NCBI RefSeq assembly: GCF_024753215.1
Contig: NZ_JANUGV010000002.1
Coordinates: forward strand, 682,001-746,000
Direction of reading: 5' to 3'
Origin: Massilia solisilvae
Lineage (GTDB): Bacteria > Pseudomonadota > Gammaproteobacteria > Burkholderiales > Burkholderiaceae_D
DNA length: 64,000 bases
Part shown: positions 1-7,847 of the stretch, one piece after another
How positions within the stretch are numbered: position 1 is the first letter of the stretch
Layout of the letters: every line of letters begins with the position of its first letter
Position numbers and translations under genes: made by a program
The notes under the pieces: model-generated
Told to the model about the DNA's origin: nothing
Databases searched by the model: none
Seen by the model: the letters and a program-made list of their open reading frames with translations, nothing else

Positions 1-974
1 TCAGGCAATTCCAGCCCGTGGTCGAGCGCGTTGCGCAGCACCTGGTTGAGCGCGTTCTCGATGCGGGGCAGGACGGTGCGGTCGACCAGCGTGGTGTCGC
101 CGGTGATCTCGAGCCGCGCCTCTTTGCCAAGGCTGCGCGCAAGGTCGCGCACCAGCCGCGCAAACGCGCGGGTGCCGTCGCCGAAGTGGCACATGCGCAA
201 CGCCAGCACCTCGTCCACCAGGCGGGTGGACACGGCGCTGGCGTTGCGCTCGTACTGCTCGGCCTCGGCGATGTGGCGCAGCAGGACGCCCTTGAGCGGC
301 TGCGCCTGGGTCAGCGCGGCCGAGGACAGCGCGAGCAGCCGGGGATCGCCGTGGGCGGCCGCGGCTTCATGCAGCTGTTCGATCAGGGCCAGCATCCCGG
401 CCTGGCTGCGCTTGTAGCGATGCAGCGAATCGATCCAGGGCTGCAGCTGGCGCGCCTGCAGGCGGCTTTGGCTGGCCAGGGCCAGCAGCTCGTCGGCCGT
501 GTCGGCGGGCGCCGGCGGCGCCGGGGGCAGGGGGGCGGCAGGCGCCGTGCCTGGGACCGGGGCGGCGCCGGGTGTCTCGCCGCGCGCGATCGCGCCGATG
601 GCGTGCTCGATCGCGGTCTCGTTGGCCGCCAGCCAGTCCTGCGCCTGGGCTTCGTCCACCTGGGCCAGGCCAAGCAGCAAGTCCACGCCGGCCAGCAGCG
701 CGTCGATGCGGCCGGACGGCACGACTTGCTGGTGGCTCAACGCGAGCAGCGCGTCTTCCATCGCATGCGCCAGTTGCACGGCCGGATCGAGCCCGACGAT
801 TGCGGCGGCGCCCTTGATCGAATGGGCCGCGCGCATCAGCGGTTCGAGCGCGCCGGGACCCGCGCCGCGTTCGAGCGCAAGCAGCCCGTCGGTGAGCGCG
901 CGGGCCTGGGCCTCGGCCTCCATCCGGAACAGGTCGAACAGCGAAAAGGCGCTCAGGTCCTGGTCCGGGCTCAT
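1..974 (-). CDS. wspE: WspE-like CheA histidine kinase (partial, N-terminal part only)
   Basis: This is the N-terminal ~324 residues of a CheA-type kinase; the gene continues past the left edge. An Hpt (P1) domain is visible with the phospho-accepting His51 in HSIKGAA. A Pro/Ala-rich linker follows near residues 140-160, then a helical dimerisation-type region, and the start of the ATPase domain near the edge (NQVLRNALDHGLEL, the N-box asparagine region). The ATG at 974 overlaps the wspD stop, the usual tight coupling in this operon. In Wsp systems WspE phosphorylates the diguanylate cyclase WspR and the methylesterase WspF. The C-terminal receiver domain and wspF/wspR would lie outside the window and are inferred, not seen. 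The Wsp assignment comes from gene order A-B-C-D-E. Confidence 0.88.
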   Translation of the reverse strand, partial: MSPDQDLSAFSLFDLFRMEAEAQARALTDGLLALERGAGPGALEPLMRAAHSIKGAAAIVGLDPAVQLAHAMEDALLALSHQQVVPSGRIDALLAGVDLLLGLAQVDEAQAQDWLAANETAIEHAIGAIARGETPGAAPVPGTAPAAPLPPAPPAPADTADELLALASQSRLQARQLQPWIDSLHRYKRSQAGMLALIEQLHEAAAAHGDPRLLALSSAALTQAQPLKGVLLRHIAEAEQYERNASAVSTRLVDEVLALRMCHFGDGTRAFARLVRDLARSLGKEARLEITGDTTLVDRTVLPRIENALNQVLRNALDHGLELP

Positions 975-1642
975 TTCAGCAGCCCCCACAAGCGTGCGGC
1001 GACCTGCTCGCCATTGAGTACGCCCACCTGCAAGCCATCGTACGCCAGCACCCCGTCCAGGTGCGCGGGCCTCGGGCGCTCGACCGTGGCCGCCGGCGCG
1101 GCCAGTTGCGCGCTGGCGTAACGCACCATGCCATGCAGTTCGTCCACCGGCACGGCGCAAGCCTGGCCGTTCGCATCGACGATCAGCAAGCGCGCGAACA
1201 CGTGGCGGCCGCAAATTTCCGGGGCAGTGGCGCCGTCGATGCCCAGCAGGGGGGCAAGCGAGAGCGCCGGCAGCAGGCGTCCTCCGACATTGGCCACGCC
1301 CAGCAGAGCGGCGGCGCTGCGGTGCGGCAGCCGGTGGGCGGGCGCGAGCGGCGCCACCGACAGCACCATGGCCGAAGGCAGGGCGAGCCATTCGTGGCCG
1401 ATGCGCAGCACGATCGCGCTGGCGTTGCCGCTCTGCGCCTGGGCCGGCGGCCGGCGCAGCTGTTCGGCCCAGAACGCGCGGTAGCTCGGTTCCACCGGCA
1501 GCTGCATGGTGCGCTGGGCCGCCTCGGCATACGCGGGGCAGTTGCGGCAGTGGGCGTGATGCGCCAGTTCGGGGCAGCTGCGGTCGCCCGCGACGCCCAC
1601 GCGGTTCCAGCAGCCGTGTTCGGGGTAGGCGGCGCCGTTCAT
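971..1642 (-). CDS. wspD: WspD, CheW-like coupling protein with N-terminal cysteine motif
   Basis: A 223-residue CheW-family scaffold protein that would link the WspA receptor to WspE. The first ~40 residues carry four cysteines (Cys11, 23, 32, 35) in the context GCWNRVGVAGDRSCPEL and HCRNCP, as in other WspD proteins; metal binding is plausible but unproven. The CheW fold begins near residue 70 (IVLRIGHEWLALP, then GVANVGGRLLPALSL). It is longer than the other CheW of the operon (WspB, 152 residues), matching the WspB/WspD pair of Pseudomonas. Both ends overlap neighbouring genes by 4 bp, so it is translationally coupled to wspC and wspE. Confidence 0.88.
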   Translation of the reverse strand: MNGAAYPEHGCWNRVGVAGDRSCPELAHHAHCRNCPAYAEAAQRTMQLPVEPSYRAFWAEQLRRPPAQAQSGNASAIVLRIGHEWLALPSAMVLSVAPLAPAHRLPHRSAAALLGVANVGGRLLPALSLAPLLGIDGATAPEICGRHVFARLLIVDANGQACAVPVDELHGMVRYASAQLAAPAATVERPRPAHLDGVLAYDGLQVGVLNGEQVAARLWGLLK

Positions 1643-2850
1643 GCTGCCCGGCTCCCGTCAGCGCCAGCATGCGAGCGCGCCGCGCGCTGGCGGTAGATGG
1701 CCGCCTGCGCCGGCTCGCCCGCCTCCTCGGCCAACAGCGCAAGCGCGCACAGCGCATCGTAATGGCGCGGGGCCAGATACAGGCATTGGCGCAAGTGGCG
1801 CTCGGCGCTGCGCGCATCGCGCTGGCACTGGCTCACCAGGCCAAGGATGAAGTGCGCGTCCGGCTCGTCCGGGGCGCGCGCGATCAAGGCCTGGCACGTG
1901 GCGGCGGCCTCGCGCAGCTGGCCGCCGTCGGCCTGCCGGCGCGCGAGCGCGAGCAGCTCTGGGGTCGCGGGAGCGGCTGCGGGCAGGGGCGGCGCCGCGG
2001 GGCGCGGCGCAGCCTTGAGCGGAACCGGCGCGATGGTCCGCAAGCCCTGCCTGGGACGGGCCGCCGCCGCAATCGCGGGCGGGCAGCCCTGTTTGTGCAG
2101 CGCGAACGCGCCCGCCAGCGGCAATTGCGCAAAACCGTGCCGGCACAGCACCGGTGCTTCCGCCGGGCCGGCAAGCAGCATGCCGGCATGCGACAGCAGC
2201 CGGCCCAGGATATTGGCAGCGCGGGCAATGCCGGCGTCGTCGAAGTAGATCAGCAGGTTGCGGCAGAACACGACGTCGTAGCGCCCGGCGTTGGCCGCCA
2301 TGTCCAGCGCGAACAAATTGCCCTGGCTGATGTGGACATGGGCGCGGATATCCTCGCGCAGCAGGTAGCCGCCGCCGTCCTGGCTGAAGTGGCGGTCCCG
2401 GAAGCCAAGGCCGGCGCCGCGGAAAGCGTTGCGCGTGTAGTGGCCGGCGCGGGCCCGGGCAACCGAGGCCGCCGACAGGTCGATTGCGTCGATGCGCCAG
2501 GATGCGGGCGGCACGCCAGCGTCGTGCAGCGCCATCGCCATCGAATACGGCTCCTCGCCGCCGGCGCAGGGGACGGACAGGATGCGCGCCACGTGGCCCG
2601 GGTGGCGTGCCAGCTGGGCGGTCACGTGCGACACCGCGGCCTTGAACGCGGCCGGGTCGCGGAACATCCACGATTCCGGGACCACCACCAGCTCGGCAAG
2701 CTCGTGCAGTTCGGGCCCGGCCAGCAGTGCCAGGTACTCGGCGCGGCCAGCGATGCCCAGGCATTCCATGCGCTCGCGCAGCGCGCGCTCGAGCGTGGCC
2801 GCGTCCAGGTCCAGCCCGGTCTCGCGCAGCAGGATGTCGTGCGCGTTCAT
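1639..2850 (-). CDS. wspC: WspC, CheR-type methyltransferase with TPR tail
   Basis: A 403-residue chemoreceptor glutamate methyltransferase. The N-terminal two thirds is a CheR domain: ESWMFRDPAAF near residue 60, the SAM-binding SVPCAGGEEPYS near residue 95, and VVFCRNLLIYFD near residue 200. A Pro/Ala linker follows, then tetratricopeptide-type helices (DAHFILGLVSQCQRDARSAE and the next repeat), the layout that separates WspC from plain CheR. The ATG at 2850 was chosen because it overlaps the wspB stop and starts the conserved domain; the frame is open further upstream but that part encodes low-complexity shadow sequence. It should methylate WspA and set its adaptation level. Confidence 0.9.
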   Translation of the reverse strand: MNAHDILLRETGLDLDAATLERALRERMECLGIAGRAEYLALLAGPELHELAELVVVPESWMFRDPAAFKAAVSHVTAQLARHPGHVARILSVPCAGGEEPYSMAMALHDAGVPPASWRIDAIDLSAASVARARAGHYTRNAFRGAGLGFRDRHFSQDGGGYLLREDIRAHVHISQGNLFALDMAANAGRYDVVFCRNLLIYFDDAGIARAANILGRLLSHAGMLLAGPAEAPVLCRHGFAQLPLAGAFALHKQGCPPAIAAAARPRQGLRTIAPVPLKAAPRPAAPPLPAAAPATPELLALARRQADGGQLREAAATCQALIARAPDEPDAHFILGLVSQCQRDARSAERHLRQCLYLAPRHYDALCALALLAEEAGEPAQAAIYRQRAARSHAGADGSRAA

Positions 2851-3305
2851 GCGGCATCTCCCTCGGCCTGGAACAACAGGGCGCGCACGTGGTCGGGCAG
2901 CAGCGCGTCGATGTCCACCAGTTGCAGCATGCCGCGCTCGCCGCTGGCGACCACGCCGAGAAAGGGCGCGGCCGCCACGCCGCTGGGCGCAAGGCGGGCC
3001 TCGTCCAGCGCCTCGACGCCGGACACGCATTCAGCCTTGAGCGCCAGCTTTTTCATGGCGCCGCCCGGCGGCGGGTAATCGACCAGCAGGAAGCGCGTGT
3101 CGTAGCGCACCGCGTCCGGCGTGTGGCCGGCAAGGCGCGACAGGTCCACCACCGGGACCGGCTCGCCGTGCAGGTCCAGCAGGCCCGGCACGTAGTCCGG
3201 CGCGAGCGGCAGGCGCGCCAGCTGCGCCACCGGCAGCACGCGCGTCACCAGCGCCAGGGGCAGCCCGAAGCGCTCGCGGCCAATGTGGAACACCAGTACC
3301 TTCAT
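2847..3305 (-). CDS. wspB: WspB, CheW-like coupling protein
   Basis: A 152-residue CheW domain protein (starts MKVLVFHIGRERFGLPL, then VPGLLDLHGEPVPVVDLSRL), of ordinary CheW length and without extensions. CheW proteins dock the receptor tip to the CheA kinase. It begins 7 bp after the wspA stop and its stop overlaps the wspC start, so the five genes form one transcript. Two CheW-like genes in one cluster is a Wsp trait. Confidence 0.88.
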   Translation of the reverse strand: MKVLVFHIGRERFGLPLALVTRVLPVAQLARLPLAPDYVPGLLDLHGEPVPVVDLSRLAGHTPDAVRYDTRFLLVDYPPPGGAMKKLALKAECVSGVEALDEARLAPSGVAAAPFLGVVASGERGMLQLVDIDALLPDHVRALLFQAEGDAA

Positions 3306-3312
3306 CGGTTGC

Positions 3313-5127
3313 TCAGGCGTTCACCGAAAAATTCGCGACCGACGACTGCAATTCGCCGGCGGCGTATTGCAGCTCGTGCACCGCCTCGCTGGTGGCCTTG
3401 AGCGAATCGACCGTCTGCTGGGTGGCGTCCGACAGCTGCATCATGGTTTCGGTGATCTGCTGCGCGCCCACCGCCTGCGATTGCATCCCCTGCAGCACCA
3501 GGTCAAAGCGCGGCGTGAGCTGGCGCACCTGTTCCATCACCGAGCCAAGCTGGAGGGCCACCTGGCGCGCTTCGCCGACGCTGCGGCGGATCTCCTCCGA
3601 GAACTTGTCCATGCCCATGACGCTGGCCGATACCGCCGACTGCATCTCCTTGAGCATCTGTTCGATGTCCCAGGTCGACACCGAGGTCTGGTCGGCCAGG
3701 CGCCGGATCTCGGTGGCCACCACGGCAAAGCCGCGCCCGGCCTCGCCCGCGCGCTCGGCCTCGATCGCGGCGTTCAGCGACAGGATGTTGGTCTGGTCCG
3801 CCACCTTGGTGATGGTGGTGAGCACGCTGTTGATGTTGTTCGCCTTTTCGGACAGTGCGGCCAGCTTGGCGGTGATCGAATCGGTTGCCGCCACCATGTT
3901 CTGCATGGTCTGGTCCATGCGCTGCAGGTTGTCCTGGGCGCCGGCGGTGGCGCTGGTGGTCGATTCGGCCACGGTGGTGGCTTCTTCCATCGTGCGCAGC
4001 AGCTGCGAGGTGTTGGCCTCGATCTCGCGCGTGGTGGACAGGATCTCGACGCTGGTCTGGGCCTGTTCGACGCCGGTCGCTTCCTGCTGGCGCGCGGCGG
4101 CGGCGATCTGGGTAGCCGAGGTGGTGACCTGGATGCCGGCGGCCTGCACATTGTTGATCAGGCTGCGCAGGTTGTTGAACATGGTGTCCAGGCCTTCGCC
4201 CAAACGCCCGATGGCGTCGCTGCCGCGGATCGCCGTGCCCCCGGTCAGGTCGCCCGACGCGGCGCGCGAGACGGCGCCAAGCAGCGCATCGACCTTGGCG
4301 CGCAGTTCGCGCGTGCTGGCCTGTTCCTTGGCCTGGCTGTCCTCGATGGCCTGCGCCATGCGGTTGAATTCAAGCGCGACCTGGCCCAGTTCGTCGTTGG
4401 AGCTCACCTCGGCGCGCGCCGCCTGGTTGCCGGCGGCGATTTCGCGCGCGGCGCTGGTCAGGCGCTGCAGCGGCAGGGCGAGGGCGCGCAGCAGGCCCCA
4501 TGCGATCAGCACGGCGAGCACGATCGTCACGGCGCCGCCGAGCCACAGGGACAGCGCCATCTGCGCTTCGACTTCCTCTGCGTTGCGGGTGCGGATCGCC
4601 ATCAGGCGCTGCTCCTCGGTCTCGACCTGGCGGATGATTTCGCGTAACGAGGCGACCGTGCGCGCGCCGGACAGCACCGCGTTGTAGGTGCCGGAGGCGT
4701 CCGGCAAGCGGCCGGCCTTGGCCGCGGAGCGGGTGCGCTCGATCTGCGGCAGGATGGCGTCGTCCATCCATTTGTCCAGCACCGGCTGCAGCTGCTTCAG
4801 GCGCGCCTGCTGGCCCGGGTTATCGGCGGTGAGGGCAATGGCGCGGGACAGGTGGTCGATCGCCTTGCGGTATTCCGCCGTGATCGGCTCGACCAGGCTT
4901 TCGTCGCTGGTGAGCAGGAAGCCGCGGGTGGAGGTCTGTACCTGCAGTACGGAGGTGGCGACGTGGTTCGCTTCGAGCAGCACTTCGAGCGTGTGGCGGT
5001 TCCAGTCGTCGGCTTCGGACAGGCTGCGGAAGTTGTGCAGCGCGAGCGCCAGGAGGAAGAGAATGCTGGCGACCATCGCGCCCAGGCCAAAGGTCAGCTT
5101 ATTCTTGATACTCAGGTTTTTCGGCAT
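3313..5127 (-). CDS. wspA: WspA, membrane chemoreceptor of the surface-sensing system
   Basis: A 604-residue methyl-accepting protein. A first membrane helix lies around residues 13-32. The following periplasmic region has a CHASE3-like signature (QTSTRGFLLTSDESL). A second membrane helix (LWLGGAVTIVLAVLIAWGLL) lies near residue 190, followed by a HAMP region and a long cytoplasmic signalling domain with the hairpin core [20 protein letters not shown]. The signalling segment after the tip (LADQTSVSTWDIEQMLKEM) differs from the Tar-type receptors at 49604 and 51424, consistent with a separate pathway. ATG 5127 has a GGAG at good spacing; an in-frame start at 5172 lacks one. First gene of the wsp operon; no convincing promoter was resolved in 5128-5242. 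Confidence 0.9.
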   Translation of the reverse strand: MPKNLSIKNKLTFGLGAMVASILFLLALALHNFRSLSEADDWNRHTLEVLLEANHVATSVLQVQTSTRGFLLTSDESLVEPITAEYRKAIDHLSRAIALTADNPGQQARLKQLQPVLDKWMDDAILPQIERTRSAAKAGRLPDASGTYNAVLSGARTVASLREIIRQVETEEQRLMAIRTRNAEEVEAQMALSLWLGGAVTIVLAVLIAWGLLRALALPLQRLTSAAREIAAGNQAARAEVSSNDELGQVALEFNRMAQAIEDSQAKEQASTRELRAKVDALLGAVSRAASGDLTGGTAIRGSDAIGRLGEGLDTMFNNLRSLINNVQAAGIQVTTSATQIAAAARQQEATGVEQAQTSVEILSTTREIEANTSQLLRTMEEATTVAESTTSATAGAQDNLQRMDQTMQNMVAATDSITAKLAALSEKANNINSVLTTITKVADQTNILSLNAAIEAERAGEAGRGFAVVATEIRRLADQTSVSTWDIEQMLKEMQSAVSASVMGMDKFSEEIRRSVGEARQVALQLGSVMEQVRQLTPRFDLVLQGMQSQAVGAQQITETMMQLSDATQQTVDSLKATSEAVHELQYAAGELQSSVANFSVNA

Positions 5128-5242
5128 GGATGCTCCGTCGTGAATCCTGCGACTGTACCAGTTTTCGGGCACAGCTCAAGCATTCGATGCGGCGACGGCA
5201 CAACAAATATGCGGTGGCGCGGCCGACTTTGTAAGCTCGGTG

Positions 5243-5566
5243 TTAAATCGCGCCGTCCAGGGGCGCCAGGCCGTGGCGGGCGCGGGCCCGCTGGCATTTG
5301 TCGTCACCCGGCTGCACCTCGCGGCACGGGCCCGGCCGCTGTTGGTACACGCCGCAGGCCATCGGGCCCCCAGTGCCGGCGCCCAGCGCAACGCAGCGCG
5401 GGCTGCTGGCGTTGGTGCCGGCCATGCACGAGATGTGCGGGGTGACGTGTTCGACCATGGACGAGGGCAGGCCGCGCTCGTCCGCTTCGGCCCAGTAGAA
5501 CGAGACGCGGTAGGTCATGCAGCAGGCGCCGCACGACAGGCAGGGATTGTCGGCCTGGTTGCTCAT
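5243..5566 (-). CDS. YkgJ-family cysteine-cluster protein
   Basis: A 107-residue protein with a CxxCxxCC start (Cys9, 12, 15, 16; CLSCGACC) and further cysteines in ISCMAG, SPRCVAL, GVYQQRPGPC and DKCQRA. This is the pattern of the YkgJ/UPF0153 family, predicted to bind zinc or an Fe-S cluster. The biological role of the family is not established. The gene stands alone between wspA and the uronate locus, with about 60 bp to the next gene, and need not be related to either. Confidence 0.85.
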   Translation of the reverse strand: MSNQADNPCLSCGACCMTYRVSFYWAEADERGLPSSMVEHVTPHISCMAGTNASSPRCVALGAGTGGPMACGVYQQRPGPCREVQPGDDKCQRARARHGLAPLDGAI

Positions 5567-5628
5567 GGTGGGCCGATCTTACACAAGCCAGGCGTTGGCA
5601 CGCAATCCTGGCGAGCTGTCCTTGCGCC

Positions 5629-6345
5629 TCAGGATGCCTGCCTGAGCCAGTCCTCGTACAGCGCGCGGTTTTCCTCCGTGGTGAGGGGATAGAGCCCGAT
5701 GACGCTGGCCCCGCTTCTCACGCGCTCGAGCACGAACTCCTCGTAGCGGTTCATCTCGACGGCGTCGCGCGCGATGTCGGCCGCCAGGTGGGCCGGAATG
5801 CAGACCACGCCGTCATCGTCGCCGACCATGATATCGCCGGGATAGATGGGTACGCCGCCGCAGCCGATCGGCGCATTGATGTCAAGCGCATGGTGGCGTA
5901 TGAGGTTGGTCGGCGCGGAGGGGCCGGAGCACCATGCGGGTATCTCCAGGGCGGCGATGCTGGTCGCGTCGCGCAGGCCGCCGTCGGTGACGATGCCGGC
6001 CACGCCGCGCACCTGCATGCGGGTGGCGAGGATGCTGCCGGCCGACGCCACCGTCGTGTCGCCCCGGCAGTCCATCACCAGCACGGCGCCTTCCGGAATT
6101 TCCTCCACCGCCACGCGCTGCGGATGGCGCGGGTCGAGGAAGGCATCCACACCGTCCAGGTCCTCGCGCGCGGGGATGTAGCGCAGCGTGTAGGCCGGGC
6201 CGACCATGCGCTGGCCGGTCCTGAGCGGACGCGCGCCCTGCACGAAGACGTTGCGCAAGCCGCGCTTGTACAGCAGGGTGGTGAGGGTGGACGTGGCGAT
6301 CGTCGCCAGGGCCGTCAGCGTTTCGCGCGATACGGTCGTGTTCAT
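5629..6345 (-). CDS. RraA / HMG-aldolase family protein
   Basis: A 238-residue protein of the RraA-like fold (formerly annotated as dimethylmenaquinone methyltransferase). The family signature is present: GDTTVASAG near residue 95, IVTDGGLRD with Arg125 and Asp126, and GDDDGVVCIP near residue 185. The Arg-Asp pair is the catalytic and metal-binding pair in 4-hydroxy-4-methyl-2-oxoglutarate aldolases of this fold. It is the last gene of the uronate locus. ATG 6345 overlaps the stop of the PL7 gene, so it is co-translated with it. I infer an aldolase or decarboxylase acting on a 2-keto acid; the substrate is unknown. A long upstream extension of the frame was rejected. Confidence 0.75.
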   Translation of the reverse strand: MNTTVSRETLTALATIATSTLTTLLYKRGLRNVFVQGARPLRTGQRMVGPAYTLRYIPAREDLDGVDAFLDPRHPQRVAVEEIPEGAVLVMDCRGDTTVASAGSILATRMQVRGVAGIVTDGGLRDATSIAALEIPAWCSGPSAPTNLIRHHALDINAPIGCGGVPIYPGDIMVGDDDGVVCIPAHLAADIARDAVEMNRYEEFVLERVRSGASVIGLYPLTTEENRALYEDWLRQAS

Positions 6346-7088
6346 GGTTGTTCCCTGCGTTCGAAGACGGTGTGGCTGAAGGTGATGTGCTCGGCCGTGA
6401 TGTGCTGCTGCTGGTAGTACTGGTCCCATCTGGCCGCCTCGATGGTATGGGCTTGCGTGGCGGGGTCCAGCGCCTGCAGGTAGTCGCCGAACTTGAAGTA
6501 GATGGCGCGGCTGTCCTGCTTCACTTGCGTGGGCTCGGTCTGCCGGGTGCCGTCTGCCGCCGTGGTGACGCTGACCTGCGCCTGGCCGGCGTTCAGTGCA
6601 ATGTCGATATCGAAGCTTTCGCCCGAACGGACCGTGCCCAGCGCGGTCGCCGTCTCCTTGCCAGCGGCGCCTGTGATGCGCGCGATGATGTCGAACACGC
6701 CGTTGTTGGCCTTTCCATCCAGGCCTTTGCGCTCGGCCGTGTCTTGCACATAGACTTTCAGGATGGTGTCCAGACCCACTGCGTGGTACTGGGCGACGAT
6801 GGACTTGGCGCCGTCCGGCAGCGATGGCGTGACGCGGGCAGAGAAGTGTTCGCGCGTTTGGGCGGCGCTGTGGCGCAGGCGGTCGGCGATCTTCAGTTCG
6901 TTGCGGTAGCCGTGCCCGTGACCGGAGTCGTATTTCGACTCGAGCGCGCTAAATACCAGTGTGCCCGGCGCGCGGTAGGGTGGCTTGCCTTCCAGGTCAA
7001 ACAGGCGTTCCAGCGTGGACTGCGGGGTGTAATCCTGCGCGGCAGCGCTCACTGCGCAGGACAGGAGCGCGCAGGCGACCGCCTTCAT
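6342..7088 (-). CDS. Secreted alginate-lyase-like protein, PL7 family
   Basis: A 248-residue protein with a signal peptide (cleavage probably after Ala17, SAAAQ). Three stretches match the polysaccharide lyase family 7 active-site strands: RNEL at 62-65 (family R-S/T-E-L), Q-Y-H at 100-102 (family Q-I/V-H) and YFKFGDYLQ at 197-205 (family YFKxGxYxQ). PL7 enzymes cleave alginate or related polyuronates by beta-elimination, giving unsaturated ends. The hydrophobic middle residue of QxH is Tyr rather than the Ile/Val that correlates with guluronate preference in the family, so substrate preference is open. Its start and stop both overlap neighbours by 4 bp. The lyase fold is well supported, the exact substrate is not. 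Confidence 0.75.
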   Translation of the reverse strand: MKAVACALLSCAVSAAAQDYTPQSTLERLFDLEGKPPYRAPGTLVFSALESKYDSGHGHGYRNELKIADRLRHSAAQTREHFSARVTPSLPDGAKSIVAQYHAVGLDTILKVYVQDTAERKGLDGKANNGVFDIIARITGAAGKETATALGTVRSGESFDIDIALNAGQAQVSVTTAADGTRQTEPTQVKQDSRAIYFKFGDYLQALDPATQAHTIEAARWDQYYQQQHITAEHITFSHTVFERREQP

Positions 7089-7837
7089 TTGAGCATGCTT
7101 TCAAGCAGCGGCTGCATGGCGTCGGCCCACAGCTGGTAGCCTGCGGGACCCGGATGCAGCTGGTCCGGCATGATGGAGTTCGGGATGCGTCCATCCTGGC
7201 CCAGGAAGACCGGTGTGATGTCGAGGTAGCGAATAGTCCTGCCGTCGTCCAGGCTGGCCAGCTGCTGGTTGACTGCCGCGATGGTCTTCATGCGCTTGGC
7301 CGCCTCTTCGACCGCCTCCGGCGTGATCGGGCCTCCCTTGGCATTGCGTGGGCCGCGCGGGAAGACGCCAAGGATGAGGATCTTCGTGTCCGGCAGCCTG
7401 GCGCGGATCATGCCGACGATCTTGCGGTCGGCGGCGGCGATTTCGTCGGCCGTGTAATCGAGACTGTTGTTCGTTCCCAGCATCAGTACCGTGACCTTGG
7501 GCGACAGGCCATCGAGCTCGCCGTGTTCGATCTGCCAGATCACGTTTTGCGTGCGGTCGCCGCCGATGCCGAAATTGGCTGGCTGGTACTTGCCGTAATA
7601 GTGGTCCCAGATGTGCGGCGCGACGCGCCAGCGCTCGGTGATGGAGTCGCCGATGAACAGCAGGCCGACCGGGCTCTTGCCGCGCTCGAGGAAGCTGGCG
7701 TGCTTTTTCAGGAACACGCCGTTGTCCTGCTTTTCGAAGGCTTCCGAGGCGCTGAGCCTGGACGGGACTTGCGCGTACGTGGGGCCGACGGCCAATGCAA
7801 TGGCCAGCAGCAGGGCGGTGGTGAAGGTCCTCTTCAT
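7085..7837 (-). CDS. Exported SGNH/GDSL hydrolase
   Basis: A 250-residue esterase-type protein with a signal peptide (cleavage near Ala22, TYAQ). SGNH blocks are clear: GDSITE at 63-68 with nucleophile Ser65, GGDRTQ at 92-97, GTNN at 121-124 and DQLHPG at 225-230 with the Asp225/His228 pair. In polysaccharide loci such enzymes often remove acetyl groups. Bacterial alginate is frequently O-acetylated, so a deacetylase role fits but is inferred. It follows the MFS gene by 10 bp and overlaps the PL7 gene, placing it firmly in the same operon. Confidence 0.85.
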   Translation of the reverse strand: MKRTFTTALLLAIALAVGPTYAQVPSRLSASEAFEKQDNGVFLKKHASFLERGKSPVGLLFIGDSITERWRVAPHIWDHYYGKYQPANFGIGGDRTQNVIWQIEHGELDGLSPKVTVLMLGTNNSLDYTADEIAAADRKIVGMIRARLPDTKILILGVFPRGPRNAKGGPITPEAVEEAAKRMKTIAAVNQQLASLDDGRTIRYLDITPVFLGQDGRIPNSIMPDQLHPGPAGYQLWADAMQPLLESMLK

Positions 7838-7847
7838 TCTTGGCTCC

